This document shows positions 17,723 to 26,047 of a stretch of 64,000 bases of DNA, in pieces. Below the pieces are notes generated by a model that saw only the letters and a program-made list of their open reading frames with translations, was not told where the DNA came from and ran no database searches. The position numbers and the translations under genes were made by a program. Position 1 is the first letter of the stretch. Each line of letters begins with the position of its first letter. The DNA is from Bacteroidota bacterium (GTDB taxonomy: Bacteria > Bacteroidota > Bacteroidia > Chitinophagales > Chitinophagaceae), in contig JAGWWM010000004.1 of NCBI GenBank assembly GCA_018970395.1, forward strand, positions 28,401 through 92,400. The letters are read 5' to 3'.

Positions 17723-17865
17723 ACAGGAGGATTTTTCTAAAGTTGAAAGATTTATTTAAATGTACGACATTCCGGTAAACATTTAGTTATGCACATGGCT
17801 GTTAACATTAAAATATCTTCCCAAAAATTTCGTTTTTAACAATGTATTCATTAAATTGCAGTACC

Positions 17866-18216
17866 ATGATTCAAAACATTTCAACATATACACTAAAAAC
17901 GATTTTAACAATTTTCGTTTTATCTGTTTTCGTTCAGCTTGCTTCTTCTTCCAGTTTAACTTCCGGGAAAACAAAGAAGAAAACAGCTGCCAAGTCCAAC
18001 GTATCCCATAGTTTATATCATAAAAGCGCTAATTTTTCCTTGCATGATGGATTTAAGTTAAAAGGTGTCTTCAGCACTTACAAAGAAAATACCGCTCATG
18101 TTACTTTTCGCATGCAATCTGCTTATTTTGAAAAAGGGAATTCCATCTACGTAATGCCGCTAAAGCAAAAAGTAATTTTAAGTAAGTTTAAAACTCCCGA
18201 AAAATCAATTTATTGA
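17866..18216 (+). CDS. Small exported protein of unknown function
   Basis: From ATG 17866 the product is 116 residues, with a hydrophobic N-terminal segment (LKTILTIFVLSVFVQLASS), a short basic Lys-rich stretch (GKTKKKTAAK) and a mainly beta C-terminal half (HVTFRMQSAYFEKGNSIYVMPLKQKVIL). An alternative ATG at 17842 adds eight residues in front of the signal and is less likely. I do not recognise the family. The gene is divergent from the TPR gene and ends in an A/T-rich hairpin shared with the convergent DUF4412-like gene. Confidence 0.6.
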   Translation: MIQNISTYTLKTILTIFVLSVFVQLASSSSLTSGKTKKKTAAKSNVSHSLYHKSANFSLHDGFKLKGVFSTYKENTAHVTFRMQSAYFEKGNSIYVMPLKQKVILSKFKTPEKSIY

Positions 18217-18222
18217 TTTTTT
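18200..18222 (+). terminator. A/T-rich hairpin with T-run after the small exported gene
   Basis: AAAAATCAA and TTGATTTTT form a 9-bp stem around a 4-nt loop, running into a T-rich stretch. It overlaps the last codons of the gene and separates two convergent transcripts. Confidence 0.45.
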
Positions 18223-18224
18223 AC

Positions 18225-18890
18225 TCAATTTTTTGGCAACTCATCATATTTCATTTCTCTGTAACCTGAAGTAGGCACTTCAAATAAATCTGTATTGACA
18301 GGATCCATAGAAATTTTTACCGCCTGATAGGTAACTTTAAGCTTATTGATTTCAGCCTCATACTCTAGGGGAAATCCATTGATTTCTTTTGTTGGGATGC
18401 CATAATTAGTGTTTTGAAATTTTAAATCCGGGGTATAATAGACTGAAAAAGTAGTTCCATTCTCAAATCGAATAATAGCATGTTTACAAAGATATCCGGC
18501 AATTGATTTTGTTGCTGTTGTGTACTCAATAGCCGGATTTTGATTTTTCTTATTTGCCTCTATGGATTGTTCGGCATTCAACCTGATCAGCATTTTTTGA
18601 TTGCCGTACTCGTTCAATATTACCGACTCCCCTGTTTTTTGATCAGCAATGGTAATTGTATTGCCAAAAGATGTTTTGATCTCCATCCTGGAGTGATTGC
18701 CTTTCAGATAATAATTCATCGTGGCGTCTTTAAAGTAAGGAGCTACAGAAGACTGGCCCTCTTCACCGGAAATAATGATTCGGTATTGGATCATTCCGTC
18801 ATTATATACTTTTTGTGCAGCAAGCGGTTTAAAAGAAAGAATAATAAACAAAAAAAGAATCGCTTTGATTGTAGAAAAAATGCATTGCAT
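18225..18890 (-). CDS. Exported DUF4412/GLPGLI-like protein
   Basis: From ATG 18890 the product is 221 residues with a signal peptide (IKAILFLFIILSFKPLAAQ). The body has the layout of DUF4412/LolA-like outer-envelope proteins: FKDATMNYYLKGNHSRMEIK, ITIADQKTGESVILNEYG, SIAGYLCKHAIIRF, FSVYYTPDL and GFPLEYEAE. The function is unknown. An ATG at 18926, directly abutting the trpA stop codon, would add 12 residues without improving the signal peptide, so I prefer the inner start. It lies immediately after trpA and may be co-transcribed with the trp operon, although a role in tryptophan metabolism is not apparent. Confidence 0.72.
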   Translation of the reverse strand: MQCIFSTIKAILFLFIILSFKPLAAQKVYNDGMIQYRIIISGEEGQSSVAPYFKDATMNYYLKGNHSRMEIKTSFGNTITIADQKTGESVILNEYGNQKMLIRLNAEQSIEANKKNQNPAIEYTTATKSIAGYLCKHAIIRFENGTTFSVYYTPDLKFQNTNYGIPTKEINGFPLEYEAEINKLKVTYQAVKISMDPVNTDLFEVPTSGYREMKYDELPKN

Positions 18891-18926
18891 CGTGGGTAGA
18901 TTTTTAATAAAGATATTGGAATTCAT

Positions 18927-19712
18927 TTAAAATAGATATTGGTTATTGGTTATTGAAGTTATAAAAACATGCGTAGTTTCATCGATTGACTTGCCTTGAT
19001 TCAATGCCTGAATATAAGCCGTACCAATGATGGCGCCATTGGTATAAGTGCAGGCGCGATTGAAGCTGGCTTTATCCTTAATACCGAAACCTACCAGCGC
19101 CGGATTATTGAGTTTCATGGATTGTAATCTTTTCAAATATGCTTCTACCCCATCATTGTTTTGTTGGGAGCCGGTGGTAGCAGAAGAAGAAACTGCATAA
19201 AGAAATCCGCTGCTTAAAGCATCAAATTTTTGAATCCGCTCCGCTGATGTTTCAGGAGTAATCAGAAAAGTAAAGGACAAATTGTTTTGCTTCAATATCG
19301 GCGCATAAAATTTTTCATACTCATACTCAGGAAGATCAGGTAAAATCAATCCGTCTATACCACAAGCAGCTGCATCGGCACAAAACTTTTCAAAACCATA
19401 CTGCAATACCGGATTCATATAGCCCATTAGGATAACCGGAAGGGATATTTCATTTCTGAAATTTTTCAGCTGCTCAAACAGCACCTGAATCGTCATTCCA
19501 TTGGCAATCGCTTTGGCACTGCTTTCCTGAATCACAGGGCCGTCTGCCAGCGGATCACTGTAGGGCATGCCCAGTTCAATCAAATCTGCACCGTGTCTTT
19601 GTAGCGAACGCATCACTTCAAGGGTACTGTTCAATTCAGGGAATCCTGCTGTGCAGTACATATTGAGGACACGTTTGGATTTATTTTGAAAGAGGTTCTC
19701 CAGGCGATTCAT
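18927..19712 (-). CDS. trpA: Tryptophan synthase alpha subunit
   Basis: TrpA cleaves indole-3-glycerol phosphate to indole and glyceraldehyde-3-phosphate, channelling indole to TrpB. The 261-residue TIM barrel has the catalytic Glu in LIELGMPYSDPLADGPVIQ, which also carries the catalytic Asp region, and GIDGLILPDLPEYEYEKFY. The phosphate-binding loop is VGFGIKDKASF, followed by NGAIIGTAYI. All key motifs are intact. It is separated from trpB by a 55-nt gap that contains a CCCCGAAGGGG hairpin. Confidence 0.95.
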   Translation of the reverse strand: MNRLENLFQNKSKRVLNMYCTAGFPELNSTLEVMRSLQRHGADLIELGMPYSDPLADGPVIQESSAKAIANGMTIQVLFEQLKNFRNEISLPVILMGYMNPVLQYGFEKFCADAAACGIDGLILPDLPEYEYEKFYAPILKQNNLSFTFLITPETSAERIQKFDALSSGFLYAVSSSATTGSQQNNDGVEAYLKRLQSMKLNNPALVGFGIKDKASFNRACTYTNGAIIGTAYIQALNQGKSIDETTHVFITSITNNQYLF

Positions 19713-19743
19713 AAAATATAATTTTTTGTATTGCTCCTATGTC

Positions 19744-19756
19744 ACCCCTTCGGGGT
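19744..19756. repeat. CCCCGAAGGGG hairpin in the trpB-trpA gap
   Basis: ACCCC/GGGGT around a 3-nt loop (TTC on the plus strand), in the only sizeable gap between trpB and trpA. On the minus (coding) strand no T-run follows, so it is not a terminator of trpB. The surrounding AACCCCGAAGGGGTGACAT looks like a dispersed Bacteroidota repeat, from memory and not searched. Confidence 0.55.
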
Positions 19757-19767
19757 TATTTTTAATC

Positions 19768-20970
19768 TTATTTTAGTTTTTCCATATAAGTTGCCAGGTC
19801 TTTATCCCCTCTGCCACTCAGACAAATCACTACCCGATCTGAAGGTTTCCATTGCATTTTTTTCAAGACTGCAAAAGCATGGGCAGTTTCAAGTGCGGGG
19901 ATGATGCCTTCCGTGCGACTTAATTCCGATGCAGCTTCCAAGGCTTCTTCGTCCGTTGCATGCAAATATTTCCCTCTCTTCGAAGTGTGCAGATGCGCAT
20001 GCAACGGCCCGATGCCGGGATAGTCCAGTCCTGCCGAAATACTGTGCGGCTCCACCACCTGCCCGTCTGCGGTCTGCATTAACAGACTCTTGCTTCCATG
20101 CAAAATACCGGGTGTACCCAACGCCGTCGTAGCAGCCGATTTGCCGGAATCCACTCCTTCTCCTGCAGCTTCCACTGCAATCAATTCAACTGATACACTT
20201 TCTAAAAAATGATAGAAAGCTCCGGCAGCGTTGCTGCCTCCGCCCACACAGGCAATCACATGTGTAGGCTCTTCATTACCTGTCGCATCCTTCAACTGCC
20301 ATTTGATTTCTTCGCTGATTACACTCTGAAACCTCGCCACCATATCGGGATAAGGATGCGGCCCTACTACACTGCCTATGATATAATGCGTATCCTCCGG
20401 ATGATTGATCCAGTCGCGGATGGCTTCATTCGTTGCATCTTTCAATGTCTTACTTCCGCTTGTAGCAGGAACCACTTTGGCACCCATCATGCGCATGCGT
20501 GCCACATTCGGCGCTTGTCGCTGCATATCCTTTTCGCCCATATACACAATACACTCCAGTCCTTTCAATGCACAGACTGTTGCGGTAGCCACGCCATGCT
20601 GACCGGCACCGGTCTCCGCAATAATTCTTTTCTTACCTAAGCGCTCTGCCATTAGGATTTGTCCAACGGTGTTATTCACTTTATGGGCGCCGGTATGACA
20701 AAGATCTTCGCGCTTCAACCAGATCTGCGTGCCATATTTTTCACTCAGTCGCTTCGCATAAAACAACGGCGTGGGTCTCCCTACAAAATCTCGTAGCAAG
20801 TCCTGAAAATCTTTTTGAAAGGAAGCGTCATTCATGTGCTGAAGATATTGCGTGCGCAACTCCTCTACATTCCGATACAACATCTCCGGTATAAACGCTC
20901 CTCCAAACATACCGTAATAACCGTGGTGGTCGGGGTGGAATTCAGATATTGAATTGGTTGATTTATTCAT
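19768..20970 (-). CDS. trpB: Tryptophan synthase beta subunit
   Basis: TrpB condenses indole with serine to tryptophan using PLP. From ATG 20970 the product is 400 residues, a normal length. It has [15 protein letters not shown] at the N-terminus, the PLP lysine in [33 protein letters not shown], the phosphate-binding [10 protein letters not shown] and [12 protein letters not shown] at the end. An in-frame TTG at 21012 would add 14 unrelated residues encoded by the heptad repeat upstream and is rejected. The gap to trpF is filled by that repeat. Confidence 0.96.
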   Translation of the reverse strand: MNKSTNSISEFHPDHHGYYGMFGGAFIPEMLYRNVEELRTQYLQHMNDASFQKDFQDLLRDFVGRPTPLFYAKRLSEKYGTQIWLKREDLCHTGAHKVNNTVGQILMAERLGKKRIIAETGAGQHGVATATVCALKGLECIVYMGEKDMQRQAPNVARMRMMGAKVVPATSGSKTLKDATNEAIRDWINHPEDTHYIIGSVVGPHPYPDMVARFQSVISEEIKWQLKDATGNEEPTHVIACVGGGSNAAGAFYHFLESVSVELIAVEAAGEGVDSGKSAATTALGTPGILHGSKSLLMQTADGQVVEPHSISAGLDYPGIGPLHAHLHTSKRGKYLHATDEEALEAASELSRTEGIIPALETAHAFAVLKKMQWKPSDRVVICLSGRGDKDLATYMEKLK

Positions 20971-20995
20971 AAAAAAATATTGATCATTAATATGT

Positions 20996-21100
20996 TTTAA
21001 GTCAAAACTCAAAGGGCAAAACCAAAAAAATACAACCTACAACATACAACCAACAACCTTCAACTTTTAACATTTATGGTTTTGACTTTTGACCTTTGGC
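20996..21100. repeat. 7-bp-phased (heptad) repeat, trpF-trpB junction, running into trpF
   Basis: On the minus strand successive heptads read gccaaag gtcaaaa, then onward through agttgaa, ggttgtt, ggttgta, tgttgta, ggttgta, and on to ggttttg, ccctttg, agttttg, acttaaa. The 7-bp phase holds for 15 units (105 bp). Neighbouring units differ by one to three bases. The first five units encode the last ten or so residues of TrpF and its stop codon. Confidence 0.8.
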
Positions 21101-21777
21101 TTTATCTCATTCACCCCCTCAAAAAACGCCCTCACCTTCCCCAAATCCTTCACACCCGGACTGATTTCAAAACCGCTGTTTACATCAACTGCAAATAAAT
21201 CCTTCGCCACAGGTTGCTGAGAAAAATTTATGATGGCATTCGCATCTCCAGGTTCTATTCCTCCGCTCAGAAAAAAAGGCTTTTGAATATTCAAATTATT
21301 CAACACTTCCCAGTTGAATTTCTTTCCCGTTCCACCATAGCCTGCCCCCATGGTATCAAACAAATACATATCGCAACAGTCTTTGTAATTTTTAATCATC
21401 CAGGGAATATTCTCGTTCTCGCCGAGGCGAAATGCTTTGATCGTTTGAATGTACAATGAAACCTGTTCACAGAAACGCGGCGTTTCATCTCCGTGCAACT
21501 GCACCATATCGAGTCCGAAATTGTCCACCTGATTCACAATCTCCTCATAGCTTGCATTTACAAAAACACCTACTTTATACACTTTCAACTTCGCTTTTCT
21601 GACCATCTCGCCATTGAGCGTTTTGAGGACGAAGCGAGGAGACTTATGATAGAAAATCATACCGGCAAACTGCACCCCTATCTCACCTAGCGCTTCCATC
21701 TGCGACAAGTCGGTCATGCCGCATACTTTTACACGTATGTGGGGATGCGGTGATGATATGTTTACTGTGTCGCTCAT
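21067..21777 (-). CDS. trpF: Phosphoribosylanthranilate isomerase
   Basis: TrpF performs the Amadori rearrangement of phosphoribosylanthranilate to CdRP. The 236-residue protein has the catalytic Cys in RVKVCGMTDLSQ and the catalytic Asp in FAVDVNSGFEISPGVKDLGKV; MVQLHGDETPRFC and PFFLSGGIEPGDA are also typical. It is about 25 residues longer than usual because of a 14-residue N-terminal extension (MSDTVNISSPHPHI) and a C-terminal tail (KVKSQNHKC). The tail is encoded by the heptad repeat that fills the trpF-trpB gap, so the gene seems to have acquired its present end from the repeat. Confidence 0.93.
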   Translation of the reverse strand: MSDTVNISSPHPHIRVKVCGMTDLSQMEALGEIGVQFAGMIFYHKSPRFVLKTLNGEMVRKAKLKVYKVGVFVNASYEEIVNQVDNFGLDMVQLHGDETPRFCEQVSLYIQTIKAFRLGENENIPWMIKNYKDCCDMYLFDTMGAGYGGTGKKFNWEVLNNLNIQKPFFLSGGIEPGDANAIINFSQQPVAKDLFAVDVNSGFEISPGVKDLGKVRAFFEGVNEIKPKVKSQNHKC

Positions 21778-21832
21778 TATTTTTAAAGTATTGTGCTATT
21801 AGAAATCCTTGCCAGCGCCACAGATTTCGGAA

Positions 21833-21915
21833 GCGTCATCCTGAACCTATACGAAGGATCTCCTGATGGAGTACGAGTAAAATATGAGATGTTTCGCTGA
21901 CGCTCAACATGACGC
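21833..21915. repeat. Long imperfect inverted repeat in the trpC-trpF gap
   Basis: The left arm GCGTCATCCTGAA (21833-21845) pairs with CTCAACATGACGC (21903-21915). Inside, ACGAAGGATCTCC pairs with GAGATGTTTCGC. It forms a stem-loop-like element of about 83 bp. The minus strand encodes a spurious peptide containing HVERQRNIS, a string I recall from many Bacteroidota spurious ORFs, which suggests a dispersed family. Confidence 0.75.
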
Positions 21916-21957
21916 TCTTTGCGACCTTTGTCTCTTTGTGAACTTTGCGTGAAATAA
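21916..21957. repeat. CTTTGCG-type direct repeat tract
   Basis: Degenerate units CTCTTTGCGAC, CTTTGTCT, CTTTGTGAA and CTTTGCGTGAAA follow each other directly after the inverted repeat in the trpC-trpF gap. No coding function is seen. Confidence 0.5.
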
Positions 21958-22053
21958 TTAAACATTATAAAAAATTAATTGATTCAATAAATTTATACTG
22001 CACTATATATTTATTAAAACTCATAGTACGATACGTAATTTATTTTTATATCT

Positions 22054-22830
22054 CTAGAGCAATTTCACGAAATCTTGAAATGCTGTACCTGGGTTATGCT
22101 GTTTCATAAAATACTCACCCATCAAAAAACCTTTAAACCCTTTTGATTTAAAATATTTTACCTCATTCACACTACTGATGCCACTCTCCGCAACCAATAC
22201 TTTTGATGCATCAATCTGACCAGCCATGCGAATGCTTTGCTCGATATCTACTTCAAAGGTTTTCAGATTTCTGTTGTTGATGCCCACAATGGATATTTCA
22301 TCGCAGACATGCTCCAACTCCGATTCATCATGCAATTCGAGTAGGACTTCAAGACCTAATTGAATCGCATATTTTGCGAGCAACTGCACTTCCTCCGGGG
22401 TCAGACAAGCGGCGATTAATAAAATAACATCCGCACCGATAGATTTAGCTTCTTCAATCTGATAGGGATCAATGATGAAATCTTTTCTGAGAATTGGGAT
22501 GTTATTTTTTCGAGCGAGCATCAAATCCTGATTGTTTCCACCAAAGAAATTTTGATCAGTGAGTACACTCAAAGCAGATGCACCACCATCAGTATAAGCA
22601 GCGGTTATATTTAAAACATCGGGATTGGGATGAATGATTCCTTTGCTCGGAGAACGTCTTTTGAATTCAGCAATGATGCCGGTTTTGGAAGAATCGAGCA
22701 AGGAAGACTTTAGTGAGAAGCAAGTGTGACCATACCATTCAGACTGACGCAATACCTTAACCGGAGTCTGCGCTTTGTTTTGTGCAACCTCTTTTCTTTT
22801 ATGTGCGATGATTTGATCGAGAATATTCAT
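22054..22830 (-). CDS. trpC: Indole-3-glycerol phosphate synthase
   Basis: TrpC converts CdRP to indole-3-glycerol phosphate. The 258-residue TIM barrel shows GIIAEFKRRSPSKGIIHP with the catalytic lysine, ALSVLTDQNFFGG, ILRKDFIIDPYQIEEAKSIGADVILLIAA (cited in part), the catalytic Glu region LEVLLELHDESEL, VGINNRNLKTFEVD, VAESGISS and GFLMGEYFM. Everything looks intact. It follows trpD by 8 nt. Downstream is the longest gap in the operon (276 nt before trpF), occupied by repeats. Confidence 0.95.
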   Translation of the reverse strand: MNILDQIIAHKRKEVAQNKAQTPVKVLRQSEWYGHTCFSLKSSLLDSSKTGIIAEFKRRSPSKGIIHPNPDVLNITAAYTDGGASALSVLTDQNFFGGNNQDLMLARKNNIPILRKDFIIDPYQIEEAKSIGADVILLIAACLTPEEVQLLAKYAIQLGLEVLLELHDESELEHVCDEISIVGINNRNLKTFEVDIEQSIRMAGQIDASKVLVAESGISSVNEVKYFKSKGFKGFLMGEYFMKQHNPGTAFQDFVKLL

Positions 22831-22838
22831 GCTTTTAT

Positions 22839-23837
22839 TCAGTTAAGTGATAAAAGTGTTTTGAGTGCCTGCAATGCTTTTTTGCTTTGCAGACTTTCCA
22901 TAGCAGCCATAAAGGCATCTTCATACTGTTCGTACACCCCCGCGCATTGCAATCCCATTGCCGCATTGGCAGTCACTACATGATTTTGTGCAGGTGTGCC
23001 ATTGCCTTCAAGAATTTGCATAAAGATTTTTGCAGCTTCTTCGACAGAATTTCCGGCTTCCAGTTCATGTGGCTTCACCGTTATTTTTCCCAATGCCATC
23101 GGTGTTTTGATAGATTCACCGTTTTGCGTAATGACTTTCGTATCGGAGGTGAGGGAGATTTCGTCGTAGCCGTCGAGACTATGAATGACCGTGAAGCGAG
23201 GAGCGATTTGTTGTAATAAGTAGGTATAGATACGAGCCATTTCTAGATTGTAAACGCCGAGCAGCTGCGCCGAAGGCGCAGCGGGATTCACGGTGGGGCC
23301 GAGCATATTGAAAAAAGTACGTACCGCCAGATTTTTACGAATGGGCGCCACGGTTTTCAACGCCGGATGAAATAAGGGCGCGTGCATAAAACAGATACCT
23401 GCTTTTTCAACCTGCCGATTCAATTTGTCATTATCATTGGTAAATTGATAGCCTAATTGCTCCATCACATTACTTGCACCACTAATGGCAGAGGCTCCAT
23501 AGTTCCCGTGCTTGGCAATTTTCGCACCTGCACCTGCTGCCACAAAACAGGCCAACGTAGAAATATTGAATGTATTCTTCCCATCTCCTCCTGTTCCGAC
23601 AATATCCAAAAGATTATCCTGTTCAATGCGCACTTTCACCGCCAGCTCAAGTAAAGCAGCTCTGAATCCCAGCAATTCTTCGATAGTGATACTGCGCATG
23701 AGATATACCGTCATAAAGGCACTCAGTTCATGCTCATTGAAGGCTCCCCGACTCATCTGCAACATCACTTCTCTCGCCTGCACTTGACTCAACGGTCGGT
23801 GTTCAAACAATTGTTTTAATATTTTATGCATTTCCAT
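22839..23837 (-). CDS. trpD: Anthranilate phosphoribosyltransferase
   Basis: TrpD joins anthranilate to PRPP. The 332-residue protein has the PRPP-binding DIVGTGGDGKNTFNIST loop, AKHGNYGASAISGASNVMEQLG and the metal-binding SLDGYDEISLT (DE pair), all diagnostic of the family. Other family segments are FMHAPLFHPALKTVAPIRK and FFNMLGPTVNPA. Only one nucleotide separates it from the trpG stop, so the two are translationally coupled. It is a separate protein, not fused with TrpG as in enterobacteria. Confidence 0.95.
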   Translation of the reverse strand: MEMHKILKQLFEHRPLSQVQAREVMLQMSRGAFNEHELSAFMTVYLMRSITIEELLGFRAALLELAVKVRIEQDNLLDIVGTGGDGKNTFNISTLACFVAAGAGAKIAKHGNYGASAISGASNVMEQLGYQFTNDNDKLNRQVEKAGICFMHAPLFHPALKTVAPIRKNLAVRTFFNMLGPTVNPAAPSAQLLGVYNLEMARIYTYLLQQIAPRFTVIHSLDGYDEISLTSDTKVITQNGESIKTPMALGKITVKPHELEAGNSVEEAAKIFMQILEGNGTPAQNHVVTANAAMGLQCAGVYEQYEDAFMAAMESLQSKKALQALKTLLSLN

Positions 23838-23838
23838 T

Positions 23839-24417
23839 TTATGCGTTTAACCAGTTGCGTATGAGTTGTTCGCCGGATGGAGTGAGTACACTCTCCGGAT
23901 GAAACTGTACGCCTGTTACATCAAAAGTTTTATGCTTCATTGCCATGATATAACCGTTTTCATCCTCTGCCGTTATTTCCAGGCAATCCGGCAATCCATC
24001 TTTATCCACCACCCAGGAATGATAACGACCCACTTCAAACGAAGCAGGAAAGCCATTAAAAATATTTCCAGAAACAGAAGCATCATTTAATATTCGTATC
24101 GGCGTCGCCACTCCATGAAAAACCTGATCGAGATTAACCAGCTTTGCACCAAAAGCCTCTCCTATTGCCTGGTGCCCCAGACAAACACCGAGTATGGATT
24201 TAGAAGGAGCAAATCTTTTGATCAGCGGTAGCAATAGTCCTGCCTCTTCAGGAATTCCCGGACCGGGAGAAAGAATAATTTTATCATAAGCTTCCACTTC
24301 ATCCAGCGTAATCTGATCGTTGCGATGCACTTCTACCTTCAGATGCAGCATCTTCTCTACCAAATGCACGAGATTGTAGGTAAAGGAATCGTAGTTGTCG
24401 AAGACGAGTATTTTCAT
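23839..24417 (-). CDS. trpG: Anthranilate synthase component II (glutamine amidotransferase)
   Basis: TrpG supplies ammonia from glutamine to TrpE. The 192-residue class I amidotransferase has ILSPGPGIPEEAG, the nucleophile Cys in LGVCLGHQAIGEAFG and the His-Glu pair in GVQFHPESVLTPSG. It may also serve p-aminobenzoate synthesis (PabA role), as often happens in bacteria, since no separate pabA is seen in this window. It begins 111 nt after trpE, and that gap is a 7-bp-phased repeat. Confidence 0.94.
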   Translation of the reverse strand: MKILVFDNYDSFTYNLVHLVEKMLHLKVEVHRNDQITLDEVEAYDKIILSPGPGIPEEAGLLLPLIKRFAPSKSILGVCLGHQAIGEAFGAKLVNLDQVFHGVATPIRILNDASVSGNIFNGFPASFEVGRYHSWVVDKDGLPDCLEITAEDENGYIMAMKHKTFDVTGVQFHPESVLTPSGEQLIRNWLNA

Positions 24418-24423
24418 AAAAAA

Positions 24424-24514
24424 TTCAAAAGTTAAAAGTCAAAACCAAAATTCGTTGTTCGTTGCTGGTTATTCGTTCTTCGAAAAACGAGAAACGAAAG
24501 ACGATAAACGACAA
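24424..24514. repeat. 7-bp-phased (heptad) repeat in the trpE-trpG gap, hairpin-forming
   Basis: Thirteen heptads in phase: ttcaaaa gttaaaa, then gtcaaaa ccaaaat, tcgttgt tcgttgc, tggttat tcgttct, tcgaaaa acgagaa, acgaaag acgataa, acgacaa. The TCGTT half is approximately complementary to the ACGA half, so the tract can fold into a long imperfect stem around TTCGAAAAACGA. Confidence 0.8.
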
Positions 24515-24528
24515 AAATTGCATAAAAA

Positions 24529-25971
24529 TCAATTAGTAATCCTAAATAACTCCCCCGCCGTCTTTACCGCCTTATGCAAGGCACCGAGTTTGTTATTCAC
24601 TTCCTGCAATTCACTTTCCGGATTACTGGAGATGACCACGCCGGCACCGGCCTGAGAGATCAGTTGATTGTTCATGCTTAAAAAACTTCGAATCAGGATA
24701 GCGTGGTTGAAGCTACCGTCTAATCCGACAAATCCAATTGCTCCTCCGTAAAATCCACGCGATAACGGTTCGTATTGATTGATGAGCTGCATCGCTTTGA
24801 TTTTGGGAGCACCGCTGAGCGTTCCCGCAGGAAAAGTTTTGGTGAGCAGATGAAAAGGATGTGCGCCTGGTTTGACTTTTCCGCGTACTTCACTAACAAG
24901 GTGAATCACGTGACTGAAATACTGAATTTGTCGATAACGTGATACTACCACTTCATTGCAAACCCTGCTCAGATCATTACGGGCGAGATCCACCAGCATG
25001 ACGTGTTCTGCATTTTCTTTTGCATTTTCCAACAGTCGTTCCGCCTCCCTTCGGTCGGCGGCCTCATCACCACTGCGCTTGAAAGTACCCGCAATGGGAT
25101 GCACAATCGCTTCTCCGTTTTCAATGAGTAACTGCGATTCAGGAGAGGAACCCATCAGTTTGTAATCACCGTAATCAAAATAAAACAAGTACGGAGACGG
25201 GTTGATGCTGCGCAACGCACGATAAACATTAAAATCGTCGCCGCTGAACGCTTGCGTGAAGCGGCGGCTCAATACAATCTGAAACACATCTCCGCGCTGA
25301 CAACTCGCAATGCCCTTTCGCACCATCTCCCGATAATCTTCATCGCTCATGTTGGATGTCTGCAATCCTTTCAGTGCAAATGGATAGCTCGGCACATCTT
25401 TATGTCGAATCAGATGTTCAATCACATCCATTTCCGAGGACTGTCCCTCTATCTGATTCTCACATAAATACAATTGATCCTTGAAGTGATGAATCGCAAT
25501 CACATACTGATAAAACCGATAGCGCATTAATCCGACCGGCAAGGGCGAATTTTCTTCCAGCTTCAACTCTTCCAGCAAATCAATTGCATCAAAAGCAGTA
25601 TAACCATAAAAACCCTGCGCATACCTGATCGCTTTTTGCATAGAGGCATCTTCCGGCACTTCAGCACTGGGTTTGAATTGCTGCATGTAATTCCATAATT
25701 TGTCTGCTACGTTCTCCTGATTCGCTATGGAAATCTTTTGCGGTTCAGACCCCGGTACTTTAGTTTCAATTTCATGGTGGTTGAGAATCTCAATCCCCGC
25801 AATCGCATTCACACAAATAAAACTCCAGCTATTTTCCGCAGCATGATAATCGGTACTTTCCAGCAGCAGCGTATCCCTGAAACGATCACGCAGTCGCAGG
25901 TAAATCCCCACCGGCGTATACACATCCGCCAGCAATTTTCTGCATCTTGTAGTAAAGTTAATGTTCTGCAT
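24529..25971 (-). CDS. trpE: Anthranilate synthase component I
   Basis: TrpE converts chorismate to anthranilate and is normally the feedback-inhibited enzyme of the pathway. The 480-residue protein has the chorismate-binding domain: RGDVFQIVLSRRFTQAF, SPYLFYFDYGDYKLMGSSPE, HPIAGTFKRSGDEAADRREAE (cited in part), MLVDLARNDLSRVC, FPAGTLSGAPKIKAMQLI and GFYGGAIGFVGLDG. The N-terminal LLESTDYHAAENSWSFI corresponds to the tryptophan-binding LLES region. It begins 66 nt after the leader-peptide stop codon, downstream of an attenuator. Confidence 0.95.
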   Translation of the reverse strand: MQNINFTTRCRKLLADVYTPVGIYLRLRDRFRDTLLLESTDYHAAENSWSFICVNAIAGIEILNHHEIETKVPGSEPQKISIANQENVADKLWNYMQQFKPSAEVPEDASMQKAIRYAQGFYGYTAFDAIDLLEELKLEENSPLPVGLMRYRFYQYVIAIHHFKDQLYLCENQIEGQSSEMDVIEHLIRHKDVPSYPFALKGLQTSNMSDEDYREMVRKGIASCQRGDVFQIVLSRRFTQAFSGDDFNVYRALRSINPSPYLFYFDYGDYKLMGSSPESQLLIENGEAIVHPIAGTFKRSGDEAADRREAERLLENAKENAEHVMLVDLARNDLSRVCNEVVVSRYRQIQYFSHVIHLVSEVRGKVKPGAHPFHLLTKTFPAGTLSGAPKIKAMQLINQYEPLSRGFYGGAIGFVGLDGSFNHAILIRSFLSMNNQLISQAGAGVVISSNPESELQEVNNKLGALHKAVKTAGELFRITN

Positions 25972-25985
25972 AATTCATATTAAAT

Positions 25986-26047
25986 CAAAATGCCCCGAAG
26001 TACGGGGCATTGATGAATATTATTAATGGAATAACATTACAGCCCCA
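25986..26047 (-). promoter_or_regulatory. trp attenuator: terminator hairpin with alternative antiterminator
   Basis: The terminator hairpin (25989-26011) has a perfect 9-bp stem, AATGCCCCG / CGGGGCATT, with a 5-nt loop; on the minus strand TTTTGATTT follows the stem base. GGGGC at 26042-26046, at the end of the leader reading frame, can instead pair with GCCCC (RNA sense) of the terminator's 5' arm at 26004-26008. This alternative is supported by a 9-bp helix between them (26016-26024 with 26030-26038, one G-U pair). Ribosome stalling at the Trp codons would leave GGGGC free (antitermination, trpE on); completing the leader would cover it (termination). Confidence 0.85.

Noticed and set aside
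21783..21965. 60-residue open frame on the minus strand in the trpC-trpF gap
   Set aside because: It is read through an inverted repeat and a CTTTGCG tract; the peptide is the familiar spurious product of that repeat.
20996..24514. Heptad tracts considered as CRISPR-like arrays or integron sites
   Set aside because: Units are 7 bp with no spacers and drift from one to the next; no cas or integrase genes are present.
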